NCBI RefSeq assembly: GCF_028553765.1
Contig: NZ_CP067134.1
Location: forward strand, 787,001 to 851,000
Direction: 5' to 3'
Source: Paracoccus stylophorae
Lineage (GTDB): Bacteria; Pseudomonadota; Alphaproteobacteria; Rhodobacterales; Rhodobacteraceae
Length of the DNA stretch: 64,000 bases
Part shown: positions 33,841 through 42,530 of the stretch, in pieces
Numbering within the stretch: position 1 is the first letter of the stretch
Layout of the letters: every line of letters begins with the position of its first letter
Made by a program: the position numbers and the translations under genes
Notes under the pieces: model-generated
Database searches by the model: none
Told to the model about the DNA's origin: nothing
What the model saw: only the letters and a program-made list of their open reading frames with translations

Positions 33841-33928
33841 GGCTGCGGCGATCAAATCCGGTTGAATCGGCGTGACGCGGGCCTTATTTTCGGTCCATTC
33901 CCGTGATGGCAATACAAGGAGCAACGCC

Positions 33929-34468
33929 ATAGCCCGCAGACCGCATAACGCACCGCCCACCCGTGACACCGGCCCCCGCGTCAACGAACGCATCCGCGTG
34001 GCCGAGATTCGCCTGATCGGCCCTGAAGGAGAGAATGTCGGCGTCGTCTCGCCCTCGGTCGGGCTTGAGATGGCACGGGAATCGGGGCTGGACCTGGTCG
34101 AGATTTCTCCCAACGCGACCCCGCCGGTCTGCAAGGTGATGGACCTCGGAAAGTTCAAGTACGAACAGCAGAAACGCGAGGCCGAGGCGCGCAAGAAGCA
34201 GAAGGTCATCGACGTCAAGGAAGTGAAGTTCCGTCCCGGCACCGACACCCACGATTACGACGTCAAGATGCGCAACGTGATGAAATTCCTGGAAGGCGGC
34301 GACAAGGTGAAGGTCACGCTGCGCTTTCGCGGCCGCGAGATGGCGCATCAGGATCTGGGGCTGGAGCTTTTGAACCGGATCAGGGACGATGTCGGCGAGA
34401 CCGGCAAGGTCGAGGCGATGCCCAAGCTGGAAGGCCGCCAGATGGTGATGATGATCGCGCCGCGATAA
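33929..34468 (+). CDS. infC: translation initiation factor IF-3 (ATA start)
   Basis: This is a 179-residue IF-3, which binds the 30S subunit and checks the start codon. The N-domain begins [14 protein letters not shown] and is joined by a Lys/Glu-rich linker ([15 protein letters not shown]) to the C-domain ([18 protein letters not shown]). No ATG, GTG or TTG lies at the expected place. AAGGAG is followed after seven bases by ATA at 33929, giving the expected (M)ARRPHNAPP. Rare start codons on infC allow IF-3 to repress its own translation in other bacteria, so autoregulation is likely. rpmI and rplT do not follow; dut does. Confidence 0.93.
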   Translation: MARRPHNAPPTRDTGPRVNERIRVAEIRLIGPEGENVGVVSPSVGLEMARESGLDLVEISPNATPPVCKVMDLGKFKYEQQKREAEARKKQKVIDVKEVKFRPGTDTHDYDVKMRNVMKFLEGGDKVKVTLRFRGREMAHQDLGLELLNRIRDDVGETGKVEAMPKLEGRQMVMMIAPR

Positions 34469-34494
34469 GGTTGGGCGCGACGTCAGCATGAAAC

Positions 34495-34524
34495 AGGGCC
34501 GCGCAGGCAAGGCCGCGCGGCCTT
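34495..34524 (+). terminator. probable terminator after infC
   Basis: GGCCGCGC (34497-34504) pairs with GCGCGGCC (34515-34522), and a short TTT follows. It starts 27 bases after the infC stop. The T run is short, so efficiency is uncertain. Confidence 0.55.
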
Positions 34525-34542
34525 TGCATGGAAAGGTGAAGC

Positions 34543-35013
34543 ATGTCGCAGCCGCCGGTGATCGGACTGATGCGGACCGCCGACGCCGATGCGTCGCTGC
34601 CGCTGCCCGCCTATGCCACGACCGGGGCCGCGGGCGCCGATCTGCGCGCGAATTTTCCCGCCCATCAGCGTGACGGGGCGCGGATTGCGCCGGGCGAACG
34701 CGCGCTGGTCCCGACCGGGCTGACGCTGGACATTCCGGCCGGGTGGGAGGTGCAGATCCGGCCAAGATCGGGGCTGGCGCTGCGCCACGGCGTCACGCTG
34801 GCCAACGCGCCGGGCACCATCGACAGCGATTATCGCGGCCCGCTTGGCGTCATCCTGATCAATCTGGGGTCCAGCGTCTATCGCATCGCGCATGGCGACC
34901 GGATCGCGCAGATGGTCGTCGCGCCCGCCCCGCAGGCCCGCTTTGCCGAGGTGTCCGCGATTGCCGGCACGGCGCGGGGGGCGGGCGGTTTCGGGTCCAC
35001 CGGAACCGGCTGA
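34543..35013 (+). CDS. dut: deoxyuridine 5'-triphosphate nucleotidohydrolase (dUTPase)
   Basis: This is a 156-residue homotrimeric dUTPase, turning dUTP into dUMP and pyrophosphate to keep uracil out of DNA. All five conserved motifs are present: [39 protein letters not shown] and the C-terminal GAGGFGSTG arm that closes over the nucleotide. The length is normal. AAAGGTGAAGC precedes the ATG. Its stop shares bases with the start of the MoeB/ThiF-like gene (TGATG), so the two are co-translated. Confidence 0.96.
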   Translation: MSQPPVIGLMRTADADASLPLPAYATTGAAGADLRANFPAHQRDGARIAPGERALVPTGLTLDIPAGWEVQIRPRSGLALRHGVTLANAPGTIDSDYRGPLGVILINLGSSVYRIAHGDRIAQMVVAPAPQARFAEVSAIAGTARGAGGFGSTGTG

Positions 35014-36092
35014 TGCTGGGGGTCTGGCTGCTTGCGGGGCTGGTCGTGCTGTCGCTGCTGCTGCGGTGGCCGCGCCGGGTTCTGCTGGCGGCGATGGGTT
35101 GTCTGTGGGCCGTGTTCGTCCTGTTGCTGACGCTGCTGCCCGACAGCGCCGCCGCGCGCGCCATTGGCGGGACGGCGGCGCACTGGCTGGTCGCGGGCGG
35201 GATCGTCGCGCTGATCCTGGCCTATCGCGCGCTGCTGGCGCGTTTGCGCGCCCGTGCCAGGCGGCGTGATCCGGCACCCGAGACCGGGCAACCCGGCGAC
35301 GGCGCGATGTCGGACGCCGAACTTGACCGCTATGCGCGGCATCTGGTCCTGCGCGAGATCGGCGGCGCGGGCCAGATGCGTCTGCGCGGCGCGAAGGTGC
35401 TGGTCGTGGGCGCGGGCGGGCTTGGCGCGCCGGTCTGCCTGTATCTGGCGGCCGCCGGGGTGGGGCGGATCACGCTGGCCGATGACGACACGGTCAGCCT
35501 GTCCAATCTTCAGCGTCAGGTGATCTTCCGCACCCGCCAATGCGGCCAGCCCAAGGTCGCCGCCGCCGCGCAAGGCATGGCCGATCTGAACCCGCATGTC
35601 GCCGTCACGGCCCTGTCGCGCCGCATCACCGCCGCCGATGCCGATCTGGTCGGCGGGCACGATCTGGTGATCGACGGCACCGACAGCTTTGCGGTGCGCG
35701 AGGCGGTCAACCGGGCCTGCGTTGCGGCCGGCGTGCCGCTGATCTCGGGCGCGATCGGCCAGTGGGAGGGGCAGGTGACATTATACGATCCGGCCCGCGG
35801 CGGGCCGTGCCTGACCTGCCTGTTTCCCGCCGCGCCCGCGCCGGGTCTGGCCCCGCCCTGCGCCGAGGCGGGCGTGGTGGGCGCATTGCCCGGCGTCATC
35901 GGCAGCCTGATGGCGCTTGAGGCGATCAAGCATCTGACCGGCGCGGGCCAGGGGATGCGCGGCCGGATGCTGATCTTCGACGGGCTTTACGGCGAGACGC
36001 GGATGGTGCGGATCGCGGCGCGCGCGGAGTGTCCGGTCTGCGGCCCGCGCAAAGCCGACGGTCGCGACGCCGTTTCGCATCCGTCGCCGTAG
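35013..36092 (+). CDS. MoeB/ThiF/HesA-family adenylyltransferase with N-terminal membrane domain
   Basis: This is a 359-residue protein. The first 85 residues hold two or three hydrophobic helices (around 2-18, 25-45, 58-80), then a linker, and from about residue 97 a full E1-like domain: MSDAELDRYARHLVLREIGG, the nucleotide loop VGAGGLGAP, DDDTVSLSNLQRQ, and the zinc cysteines CLTC and CPVC. Such enzymes adenylate the C-terminus of MoaD or ThiS for molybdopterin or thiazole synthesis. There is no C-terminal rhodanese domain. The membrane part is unusual for MoeB and would hold the enzyme at the inner membrane. It overlaps dut by one base. Confidence 0.87.
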   Translation: MLGVWLLAGLVVLSLLLRWPRRVLLAAMGCLWAVFVLLLTLLPDSAAARAIGGTAAHWLVAGGIVALILAYRALLARLRARARRRDPAPETGQPGDGAMSDAELDRYARHLVLREIGGAGQMRLRGAKVLVVGAGGLGAPVCLYLAAAGVGRITLADDDTVSLSNLQRQVIFRTRQCGQPKVAAAAQGMADLNPHVAVTALSRRITAADADLVGGHDLVIDGTDSFAVREAVNRACVAAGVPLISGAIGQWEGQVTLYDPARGGPCLTCLFPAAPAPGLAPPCAEAGVVGALPGVIGSLMALEAIKHLTGAGQGMRGRMLIFDGLYGETRMVRIAARAECPVCGPRKADGRDAVSHPSP

Positions 36093-36173
36093 CCTGCCGG
36101 CAATGATCGCGTTCCCGCTCTGGAAACTGCCGGGGCCGCGTTCTAGGCTTTGGCCAAGGACAGGAGGTCTGCC

Positions 36174-38198
36174 ATGAACCCCGAACTGACACGCTGGACC
36201 GGCCCCGAGGGGCTGCCGCGCTTCGACCGGATTTCCGACACCGATTTCGCGCCCGCCTTCGACCGCGAACTGGCCGCCGCCGAGGCCGCGATGGAGGCGA
36301 TTTCGGCCAACCCCGCGCCCGCGACCTTCCAGAACACCGTCGCCGCGATGGAGACGGCGGATGAGGGGCTGAACCGGGTGCTGTCGATCTTCTACACGCT
36401 GGCCTCGGTCGATTCGAACCCGGCGCGTCAGGCGTTGCAGCGCGATTTCGCGCCGCGACTGGCGGAATACGGCAGCCGGACGGGCATGGACCCCCGGCTT
36501 TACGCGCGGGTCAAGGCGGTGGCCGAGGACGCCGCGACGCTGGCGCCGCAGGATCGGCGCATCACCGAACTGGCGCTGCGCGACCTGACGCGGGCGGGGG
36601 CCGGGCTGACGGGTCAGGCGCGCGCGCGGATGACCGAAATCCGCAGCCGTATGGCGGTGCTGACGACGCAGTTTGCCCAGAACGTGCTGGCGGATGAACG
36701 CGACTATGTGCTGCCGGTGGCCGACGACCGTCTGGGCGGGCTGCCCGACTGGCTGATCGCGTCGATGCGCGCGGCGGCGAAGGAACGCGGGCTGGACGGT
36801 CAGATCGTGACGCTGAACCGTTCGCTGATCGTGCCGTTTCTGGAACATGCCGAGGATCGCGCCCTGCGCGAGGTGGCGTTCCGGGCCTGGACCGCGCGCG
36901 GCACGGGCGAGGGGGCGGGCGGTGCCGACACCGACAATCTGCCCTTGGTCGAGGAGATCCTGGCGCTGCGGCACGAACGCGCGCAATTGCTGGGGTTTGC
37001 CGATTTCGCGACCTACAAGCTGGCACCCGAGATGGCCGGCAGCCCCGACCGGGTCGAGGATCTGCTGATGCAGGTCTGGACCCCTGCCACACGCCGCGCC
37101 GCCGAGGACGAGGAGCGGCTGACCGCCTTGGCGCGCAAGGACGGGGTGAACGGCGCGTTGCAGCCCTGGGACTGGCGGTTCTACGCCGAACGCCTGCGCC
37201 AGGACACGCACCGCGTCGATCCGGCGGCGGTCAAGCCCTATCTGACGCTGGATGCGATGCTGGGCGCGGTGTTCGACGTCGCCCATCGCCTGTTCGGGCT
37301 GGAGTTTCAGCCGGTCGAGGCGCCGCTGTGGTCGCCCGACGTGCGCGCGTGGAAGGTGACGCGCAAGGGGCGGCTGATGGCGATCTTTCTGGGCGATTTC
37401 TATGCGCGGCCCACGAAACGGTCGGGCGCGTGGTGTTCGTCGCTGCAAGTGCAGCACCGGATCGGCGCGGGCCAGCGCGCCATCGTGGTGAATGTCTGCA
37501 ATTTCACCCCGCCCGAACGGCCGGGCGAGCCTGCCTTTCTGTCCTGGGACGATGCGCACACGCTGTTTCACGAATTCGGACACGCGACGCATCACATCCT
37601 GTCGGAGGTGACCTGGCCCTCGATCTCGGGGACGTCGGTGGCGCAGGATTTCGTCGAACTGCCCAGCCAGCTTTACGAACACTGGCTGGAACAGCCGCAG
37701 GTGCTGGACGCGCATGCGCGCCATTACCGGTCCGGCGCGCCGGTGCCGGCCGATCTGCGCGACCGCATGATCGCCGCCGGGCTGGCCGATGCCGGGTTCT
37801 CGACCACCGAATATCTGGAAAGCGCGCTGGTCGATCTGGCGTTTCATCGCGGCGCGCCGCCCGCCGACGCGATGGACCGGCAGGCCACGATCCTGCGCGA
37901 TCTGGACGCGCCATCCGCCATTCCGATGCGTCACGCGACGCCGCATTTCGGCCATGTCTTTGCCGGCGACAGCTATGCCAGCGGGTATTACAGCTATATG
38001 TGGTCCGAGGTGATGGACGCCGACGCCTTCGCCGCCTTTCAAGAGACGGGCGACATCTTCGACCCCGCAACCGCCAGGCGGCTGGAGCAGACGATCCTGT
38101 CGCGCGGCGGTTCGGCCCCGGCGGATGAGTTGTGGCTTGCGTTCCGCGACCGGATGCCGGGGGTTGATGCGCTGCTGAAGGGGCGCGGTCTGGCCTGA
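36174..38198 (+). CDS. M3-family zinc metallopeptidase (oligopeptidase A / Dcp-like)
   Basis: This is a 674-residue cytoplasmic zinc peptidase of family M3, degrading short peptides. The active site is HEFGHATHH (His466, Glu467, His470), with the second-helix Glu in PSQLYEHWL about 25-30 residues later, and substrate-binding HYRSGAPVPADL and GYYSYMWSEV near the end. Length and ending match Dcp and oligopeptidase A. The ATG at 36174 follows AGGAGG by six bases. The gene is 81 bases after the ThiF-like gene and is followed by a short gap to a convergent SH3 protein gene. Confidence 0.94.
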   Translation: MNPELTRWTGPEGLPRFDRISDTDFAPAFDRELAAAEAAMEAISANPAPATFQNTVAAMETADEGLNRVLSIFYTLASVDSNPARQALQRDFAPRLAEYGSRTGMDPRLYARVKAVAEDAATLAPQDRRITELALRDLTRAGAGLTGQARARMTEIRSRMAVLTTQFAQNVLADERDYVLPVADDRLGGLPDWLIASMRAAAKERGLDGQIVTLNRSLIVPFLEHAEDRALREVAFRAWTARGTGEGAGGADTDNLPLVEEILALRHERAQLLGFADFATYKLAPEMAGSPDRVEDLLMQVWTPATRRAAEDEERLTALARKDGVNGALQPWDWRFYAERLRQDTHRVDPAAVKPYLTLDAMLGAVFDVAHRLFGLEFQPVEAPLWSPDVRAWKVTRKGRLMAIFLGDFYARPTKRSGAWCSSLQVQHRIGAGQRAIVVNVCNFTPPERPGEPAFLSWDDAHTLFHEFGHATHHILSEVTWPSISGTSVAQDFVELPSQLYEHWLEQPQVLDAHARHYRSGAPVPADLRDRMIAAGLADAGFSTTEYLESALVDLAFHRGAPPADAMDRQATILRDLDAPSAIPMRHATPHFGHVFAGDSYASGYYSYMWSEVMDADAFAAFQETGDIFDPATARRLEQTILSRGGSAPADELWLAFRDRMPGVDALLKGRGLA

Positions 38199-38230
38199 AC
38201 CGCCGCCGGACGGAGGCGGCTGGCGCGACG

Positions 38231-38857
38231 TCAGTCGCGGATTTCCTCCGGATCGACGCCCCAGATCGCGGTTTTCGGCACCCATCCGCGCTGCCCGCCG
38301 CCCGAGATGCGGCACCAGTCGCGGTTGCATTCGCCCAGACGCACGATGGCGCCCGCCTCGGCCCGCGCGACCACGTCGGAATCGAGGTTGGGGCGCGCCC
38401 GCAACTGGGCCATGTCCTCGATCACCAGCGCCGTCCGGACGCCCGACAGCAGCGCGTAATGGACCCATCCGCCGGCGCCGTCCTTGTCCTCGACGCGCCG
38501 CCAGTGCCCGAATTCCGCGACGATCCGCAGCGGCATCCCGGCGTGACGGAACACCCAGTCGATCCGGTGCGACAGGCTGGGGCCGCGCCGCGCGTTCCCC
38601 TCATTGCCCTTGAGGCTGACATAGCGCGGGATCGGAAGATTGGTGACCGGGCCGCGCTGACCCTGATCGTCCGCCGACTGCACCCGGATCAGGCGCGCCC
38701 CCGCCGAGGGCGCGGCGCTGAATCCGGTCTGCGGCAGGTCGTGCGACCCGGCGGATGCGGGGCCGGTTTCTGCGGCACCGGCAAGCGCGGCAGCCGCCAC
38801 AATCAGCGCCGCACGAACCGTTGTCGCGCGGTGTTTCCAAATCGCCCGTCTGTTCAT
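38231..38857 (-). CDS. exported SH3-domain protein
   Basis: This is a 208-residue protein with an N-terminal signal peptide (about residues 1-36, ending ASAG). The region at about 80-205 has two bacterial SH3-like repeats, seen in YVSLKGNEGNARRGPSLSH and QLRARPNLDSDVVARAEAGA, each with the pattern of a ligand-facing strand, then WRRVED and WCRISG. Related proteins (SH3_3/SH3_4, YgiM-type) bind cell-wall or surface components, often in envelope stress. It lies between and convergent with the M3 peptidase, and divergent from the 2-hydroxyacid dehydrogenase. Confidence 0.85.
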   Translation of the reverse strand: MNRRAIWKHRATTVRAALIVAAAALAGAAETGPASAGSHDLPQTGFSAAPSAGARLIRVQSADDQGQRGPVTNLPIPRYVSLKGNEGNARRGPSLSHRIDWVFRHAGMPLRIVAEFGHWRRVEDKDGAGGWVHYALLSGVRTALVIEDMAQLRARPNLDSDVVARAEAGAIVRLGECNRDWCRISGGGQRGWVPKTAIWGVDPEEIRD

Positions 38858-39064
38858 CTGCCGTCCGTTCCTGCCCGATCGCGCCCGATCGTCCGTATCC
38901 GTTCCTGTCGCGCCGGCCGTGGCGGCCGCGTCGGGTCAGCGACCGTTCGCCCGCCATGGCTGTGCGCGGGGTCTTGTGCATGGCCCTCAACGCGGGCAGT
39001 TTGCCAAAAGCCGCCCGGCATTGGAAGTGTGCCGCCCACACGACTTCGAGAAAATGAGGTTCTC

Positions 39065-40066
39065 ATGCACAGCCCCCAGCCATCGCGTCAGAAGCTGCGT
39101 GTCTCGGTCACCCGCCGTCTGCCCGACGCGGTCGAGACCCGGATGAAAGAGCTGTTCGACGTCGCGCTGCGCGAAGACGACCGCAAGATGAGTCGCGAGG
39201 ATCTGGTGCAGGCGATGCAGAACAGCGACGTTCTGGTGCCGACCCTGACCGACCAGATCGACGCCAGCATGCTGGCGCAGGCGGGCGAGCGGCTGAAGCT
39301 GATCGCCAATTACGGTGCCGGGATCGACCATGTCGATGTGCAGTCCGCCCGCCAGCGCGGCGTTCTGGTCAGCAACACCCCCGGCGTCGTGACCGAGGAC
39401 ACGGCCGACATGACCATCGCGCTGATCCTGGCCGTGACCCGCCGCATCCCCGAGGGCCTGGCCGAGATGCAGGCCGCGCGCTGGACCGGGTGGGCCCCGA
39501 CCGCGCATCTGGGCGGCCGCGTGGGCGGCCGGCGGCTGGGCATCCTGGGCATGGGCCGGATCGGTCAGGCGGTGGCGCGGCGGGCCAATGTGTTCGGGAT
39601 GCAGGTGCATTACCACAACCGCAAGCGACTGCGCCCCGAGATCGAGGACGAGTTGCAGGCGACCTATTGGGAAAGCCTGGACCAGATGCTGGCGCGGATG
39701 GACATCATCAGCGTGAACGCGCCGCACACGCCCTCGACCTTTCATCTGCTGAACGCGCGGCGGCTGAAGCTGCTGAAGCCGTCGGCGGTGATCGTGAACA
39801 CCTCGCGCGGCGAGGTCATCGACGAGAACGCGCTGACCCGGATGCTGCGCGCGAACGAGATCGCCGGCGCCGGTCTGGACGTGTTCGAGCACGGGCACGA
39901 GATCAATCCGCGCCTGCGCGAATTGCCGAACGTGGTGCTGCTGCCGCATATGGGCAGCGCGACGGTCGAGGGGCGGGCCGAGATGGGCGAGAAGGTCATC
40001 ATCAACATCAAGACCTTCGCCGATGGGCACCGGCCGCCCGACCTGGTGGTGCCCAGCATGTTGTGA
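39065..40066 (+). CDS. D-isomer 2-hydroxyacid dehydrogenase (glyoxylate/hydroxypyruvate reductase-like)
   Basis: This is a 333-residue NAD(P)-dependent D-2-hydroxyacid dehydrogenase. The Rossmann motif is GILGMGRIGQAVA, and the active site comprises the Arg in NTSRGEVID, a Glu before AGAGLDVFEHG, and the His in LLPHMGSAT. The form is that of D-glycerate dehydrogenase or glyoxylate reductase, reducing hydroxypyruvate or glyoxylate. GAGG precedes the ATG at 39065. It stands alone, with a 207-base gap upstream and GC-rich hairpins downstream. Exact substrate is not determined by sequence. Confidence 0.9.
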   Translation: MHSPQPSRQKLRVSVTRRLPDAVETRMKELFDVALREDDRKMSREDLVQAMQNSDVLVPTLTDQIDASMLAQAGERLKLIANYGAGIDHVDVQSARQRGVLVSNTPGVVTEDTADMTIALILAVTRRIPEGLAEMQAARWTGWAPTAHLGGRVGGRRLGILGMGRIGQAVARRANVFGMQVHYHNRKRLRPEIEDELQATYWESLDQMLARMDIISVNAPHTPSTFHLLNARRLKLLKPSAVIVNTSRGEVIDENALTRMLRANEIAGAGLDVFEHGHEINPRLRELPNVVLLPHMGSATVEGRAEMGEKVIINIKTFADGHRPPDLVVPSML

Positions 40067-40076
40067 CCGGGCGAAA

Positions 40077-40107
40077 GGGGGCGCTGCCCCCATCCCCGTT
40101 CCGGGGA
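40077..40107 (+). repeat. two GC-rich hairpins in an intergenic REP-like stretch
   Basis: GGGGGC (40077-40082) pairs with GCCCCC (40086-40091), and TCCCCG (40093-40098) with CGGGGA (40102-40107). They lie ten bases after the dehydrogenase stop and are followed by CCCCGGGATATTTGAACACC, which resembles intergenic elements common in Rhodobacterales genomes. No T run is present. No second copy was seen in this window. Confidence 0.55.
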
Positions 40108-40146
40108 TTCCCCCGGGATATTTGAACACCGAAGACGGGGGCGGGC

Positions 40147-41304
40147 ATGGCGCGTTCCGCGCGCGGGGCCGTATCGGCGCTGTTTTTCCTCAACGGGCTG
40201 ATGGTCGGAAGCTGGGCGCCGAAGCTGCCGGTGCTGATGTCGCGGCTGGACATCTCGGAGGCGGTGGCGGGCGGACTGGTGCTGTTGCTTGGGCTGGGCT
40301 CGGTCACGGTCATGCCGCTGTTCGGCGCGCTGACGGCGCGGCGCGGATCGGCGCATGCGGTGCGGCTGGCGGCGGTGCTGGCGACCCCGGCGCTGTTGCT
40401 GATCTCGGTCGCGCCGAATCTGGCGGCGACGATGGCCGCGGTGGTCCTGTTCGGCGCGACGGTCGGCGGCATGGACGTGTCGATGAACGCGAATGCGGTG
40501 GCGGTCGAGCGGCAGCGTCGGCGGGCGATCATGTCGTCCTGCCACGGGTTCTGGAGCCTGGGCGGCGTTCTGGGCGCGGGGCCGGGCGGGGTTGCGATCG
40601 CGATGCTGGGCGAGGTCTGGCACGCGGTGGCGGTGACGCTGGTGCTGGTCGCGGGGCTGGCGCTGTCGCTGCCGCATGTGCTGCGCGACGCGCCGGCGGC
40701 AGAGGGCGCGCAGGCGGCGCCGCTGCGGTTGCCGCGTTCGCCCTTGCCCTATGCGATCGGGTTCATGGCGCTGTGCTGCATGGTGCCCGAGGGTGCGATC
40801 CTGGACTGGGCGGCAGTCTATCTTCAGCGCGAGATGGGCGCGTCGCTGTCGGTGGCGGGCTGGGGCTTTGCCGCCTGCGCCGCGACGATGGCCGCGATGC
40901 GGTTTCTGGGCGACCTGCTGCGGCAGCGTCTGGGGGCCGTACGCACGCTGCGGATCGGCAGTCTGGTGGCGATGGCGGGGCTGGGTCTGGCCGGGCTGGC
41001 ACCGGGGCCGGGGCCAGCAATTGCCGGGTTTGCGCTGGCCGGAATCGGGATTGCGAACCTGGTGCCGATTGCGTTTTCGGCGGCGGGGAACCTGCCGGGA
41101 CTGGCCCAGGGGATCGGCTTGTCGGTGGTCACGACGATGGGGTATTCGGGCATCCTGCTGGCGCCGGGAGCGATAGGCTGGCTGGCCGAGCGGACCAGCT
41201 TTTCGGCGATCTATCTGGGGCTTGCGGCGCTGCTGCTGGTGCCGCTGCTGCTGTCCCGGCTGGCGCTGACGGCGGATTTCTCGACGGGCGGGGACGCGGC
41301 ATGA
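40147..41304 (+). CDS. MFS transporter (YbjJ/FucP-like)
   Basis: This is a 385-residue major facilitator superfamily transporter with twelve predicted helices. It has the MFS loop-2 pattern in a form (GALTARRGSAHAVRL) and a conserved GFWSLGGVLGAG segment with MDVSMNANAVAVE before it, typical of the YbjJ branch related to fucose permease. These are proton-coupled carriers of unknown substrate. It sits alone between a 2-hydroxyacid dehydrogenase and the convergent panC, so context does not suggest a cargo. Confidence 0.9.
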   Translation: MARSARGAVSALFFLNGLMVGSWAPKLPVLMSRLDISEAVAGGLVLLLGLGSVTVMPLFGALTARRGSAHAVRLAAVLATPALLLISVAPNLAATMAAVVLFGATVGGMDVSMNANAVAVERQRRRAIMSSCHGFWSLGGVLGAGPGGVAIAMLGEVWHAVAVTLVLVAGLALSLPHVLRDAPAAEGAQAAPLRLPRSPLPYAIGFMALCCMVPEGAILDWAAVYLQREMGASLSVAGWGFAACAATMAAMRFLGDLLRQRLGAVRTLRIGSLVAMAGLGLAGLAPGPGPAIAGFALAGIGIANLVPIAFSAAGNLPGLAQGIGLSVVTTMGYSGILLAPGAIGWLAERTSFSAIYLGLAALLLVPLLLSRLALTADFSTGGDAA

Positions 41305-41496
41305 CCGGCGCGCAACGGGTCGTGCGTTGCTTTGGCGGGGCGGGCAACGGCGGCGCAGGCGCGGTGGCGATTGGGCCAGCAAATGCAGGGTTTTTCGCCG
41401 CACATCGCGTGCACCGGGGCGGCACGGGCTGTGCACAGCGCGTACACCGCTTGCGGGCGTTGCGGCGAGGGGCGCGGCTGTCCCTGCAGGTGGCCG

Positions 41497-42354
41497 TCAG
41501 GGATGGGCCACGCGCTGGTCGATCAGCAGCACATCGCTGAAAAGGACCGACAGCAGGATCACCACCGGGCGGTCGATGCGGGTGATGCGCGACAGATCGG
41601 CGGCGTCGCGGATGTCGACCGAGCGGATGCGGGCGCGCGGCTGATCGCGCAGCAGGGTGCGGATGCGGCGGCGGATCGTGTCGGGGCGCGCGCCTTGCGC
41701 GACCAGCCGCTGGCCCAGATCCAGCGCCTGGCTGAGGATCGGGGCGGCGGCGCGATCCTGCGGCGACAGGCGGCGATTGCGCGACGACATGGCCAGCCCG
41801 TCGGGTTCGCGCACGGTCGGCACCGCGATGATCTGCACGCTCATGTCCAGATCCGCGACCATCTGCCGCACGATGGTCAGTTGCTGGTAGTCCTTTTCCC
41901 CGAAGGTCGCGGCGTCGGGGTCGACGATGTTGAACAGCTTGGTCACGATCGTCGTCACGCCGCGGAAATGACCGGGCCGCAGCCGGCCCATCAGGATGCG
42001 CGACAGGCCCGTGACCTCGACCACGGTCTGCGCGCCGGGGCGATAGATGTCGCCGACCTCGGGCAGGAACACCGCGTCGCAGCCCTGCGCGCGCAGCATG
42101 GCGATGTCGGCATCCTCGTCGCGCGGATACAGCGCCAGATCGGCCTGCCGGTCGAACTGGGCCGGGTTGACGAAGATCGAGGCGATGACGCGGCCGCCGC
42201 CATGGGCTGCCAGCCAGTCGCGGCCGTGGGCGACAAGCTGCATGTGGCCCTCATGCAGCGCGCCCATCGTGGCGACCAGCACGACCCTGTCGCCCGCCGC
42301 GCGCCAGTCCCCGACGCAGTCCCTGACGGCCTGCCTGCTGCGGCAAATCTGCAT
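41497..42354 (-). CDS. panC: pantothenate synthetase
   Basis: This is a 285-residue PanC that joins pantoate and beta-alanine with ATP to make pantothenate, the precursor of coenzyme A. Motifs are ATMGALHEGHM (HxGH ATP site), FVNPAQF, GRLRPGHFRGV, FGEKDYQQL and MSSRN. Usual length. panB is not adjacent; in many bacteria the two are paired. The 192-base gap to the MFS gene on its left and the 176-base gap to the flavoprotein gene on its right show nothing else. Confidence 0.96.
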   Translation of the reverse strand: MQICRSRQAVRDCVGDWRAAGDRVVLVATMGALHEGHMQLVAHGRDWLAAHGGGRVIASIFVNPAQFDRQADLALYPRDEDADIAMLRAQGCDAVFLPEVGDIYRPGAQTVVEVTGLSRILMGRLRPGHFRGVTTIVTKLFNIVDPDAATFGEKDYQQLTIVRQMVADLDMSVQIIAVPTVREPDGLAMSSRNRRLSPQDRAAAPILSQALDLGQRLVAQGARPDTIRRRIRTLLRDQPRARIRSVDIRDAADLSRITRIDRPVVILLSVLFSDVLLIDQRVAHP

Positions 42355-42530
42355 GATCGCGCTGTCCCTGTCCGCCCCCGGATCGGGCGCAACCTAGCCT
42401 TGGCGGGCAGATTCGCACAAGCGCCGCGATGCAGCATGTCGTTTTTCCGTCGCCAATGGTCGGGCCGATGGGACCGGCGAAGGTGCCGGTGGCGGATACG
42501 GGAACCAGAAGACAGGGGAGGCGCGCCGTC

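Noticed and set aside
40077-40131. Mobile element or insertion sequence
   Set aside because: Only short hairpins are present, without transposase or target-site duplication. It fits an intergenic REP-like element.
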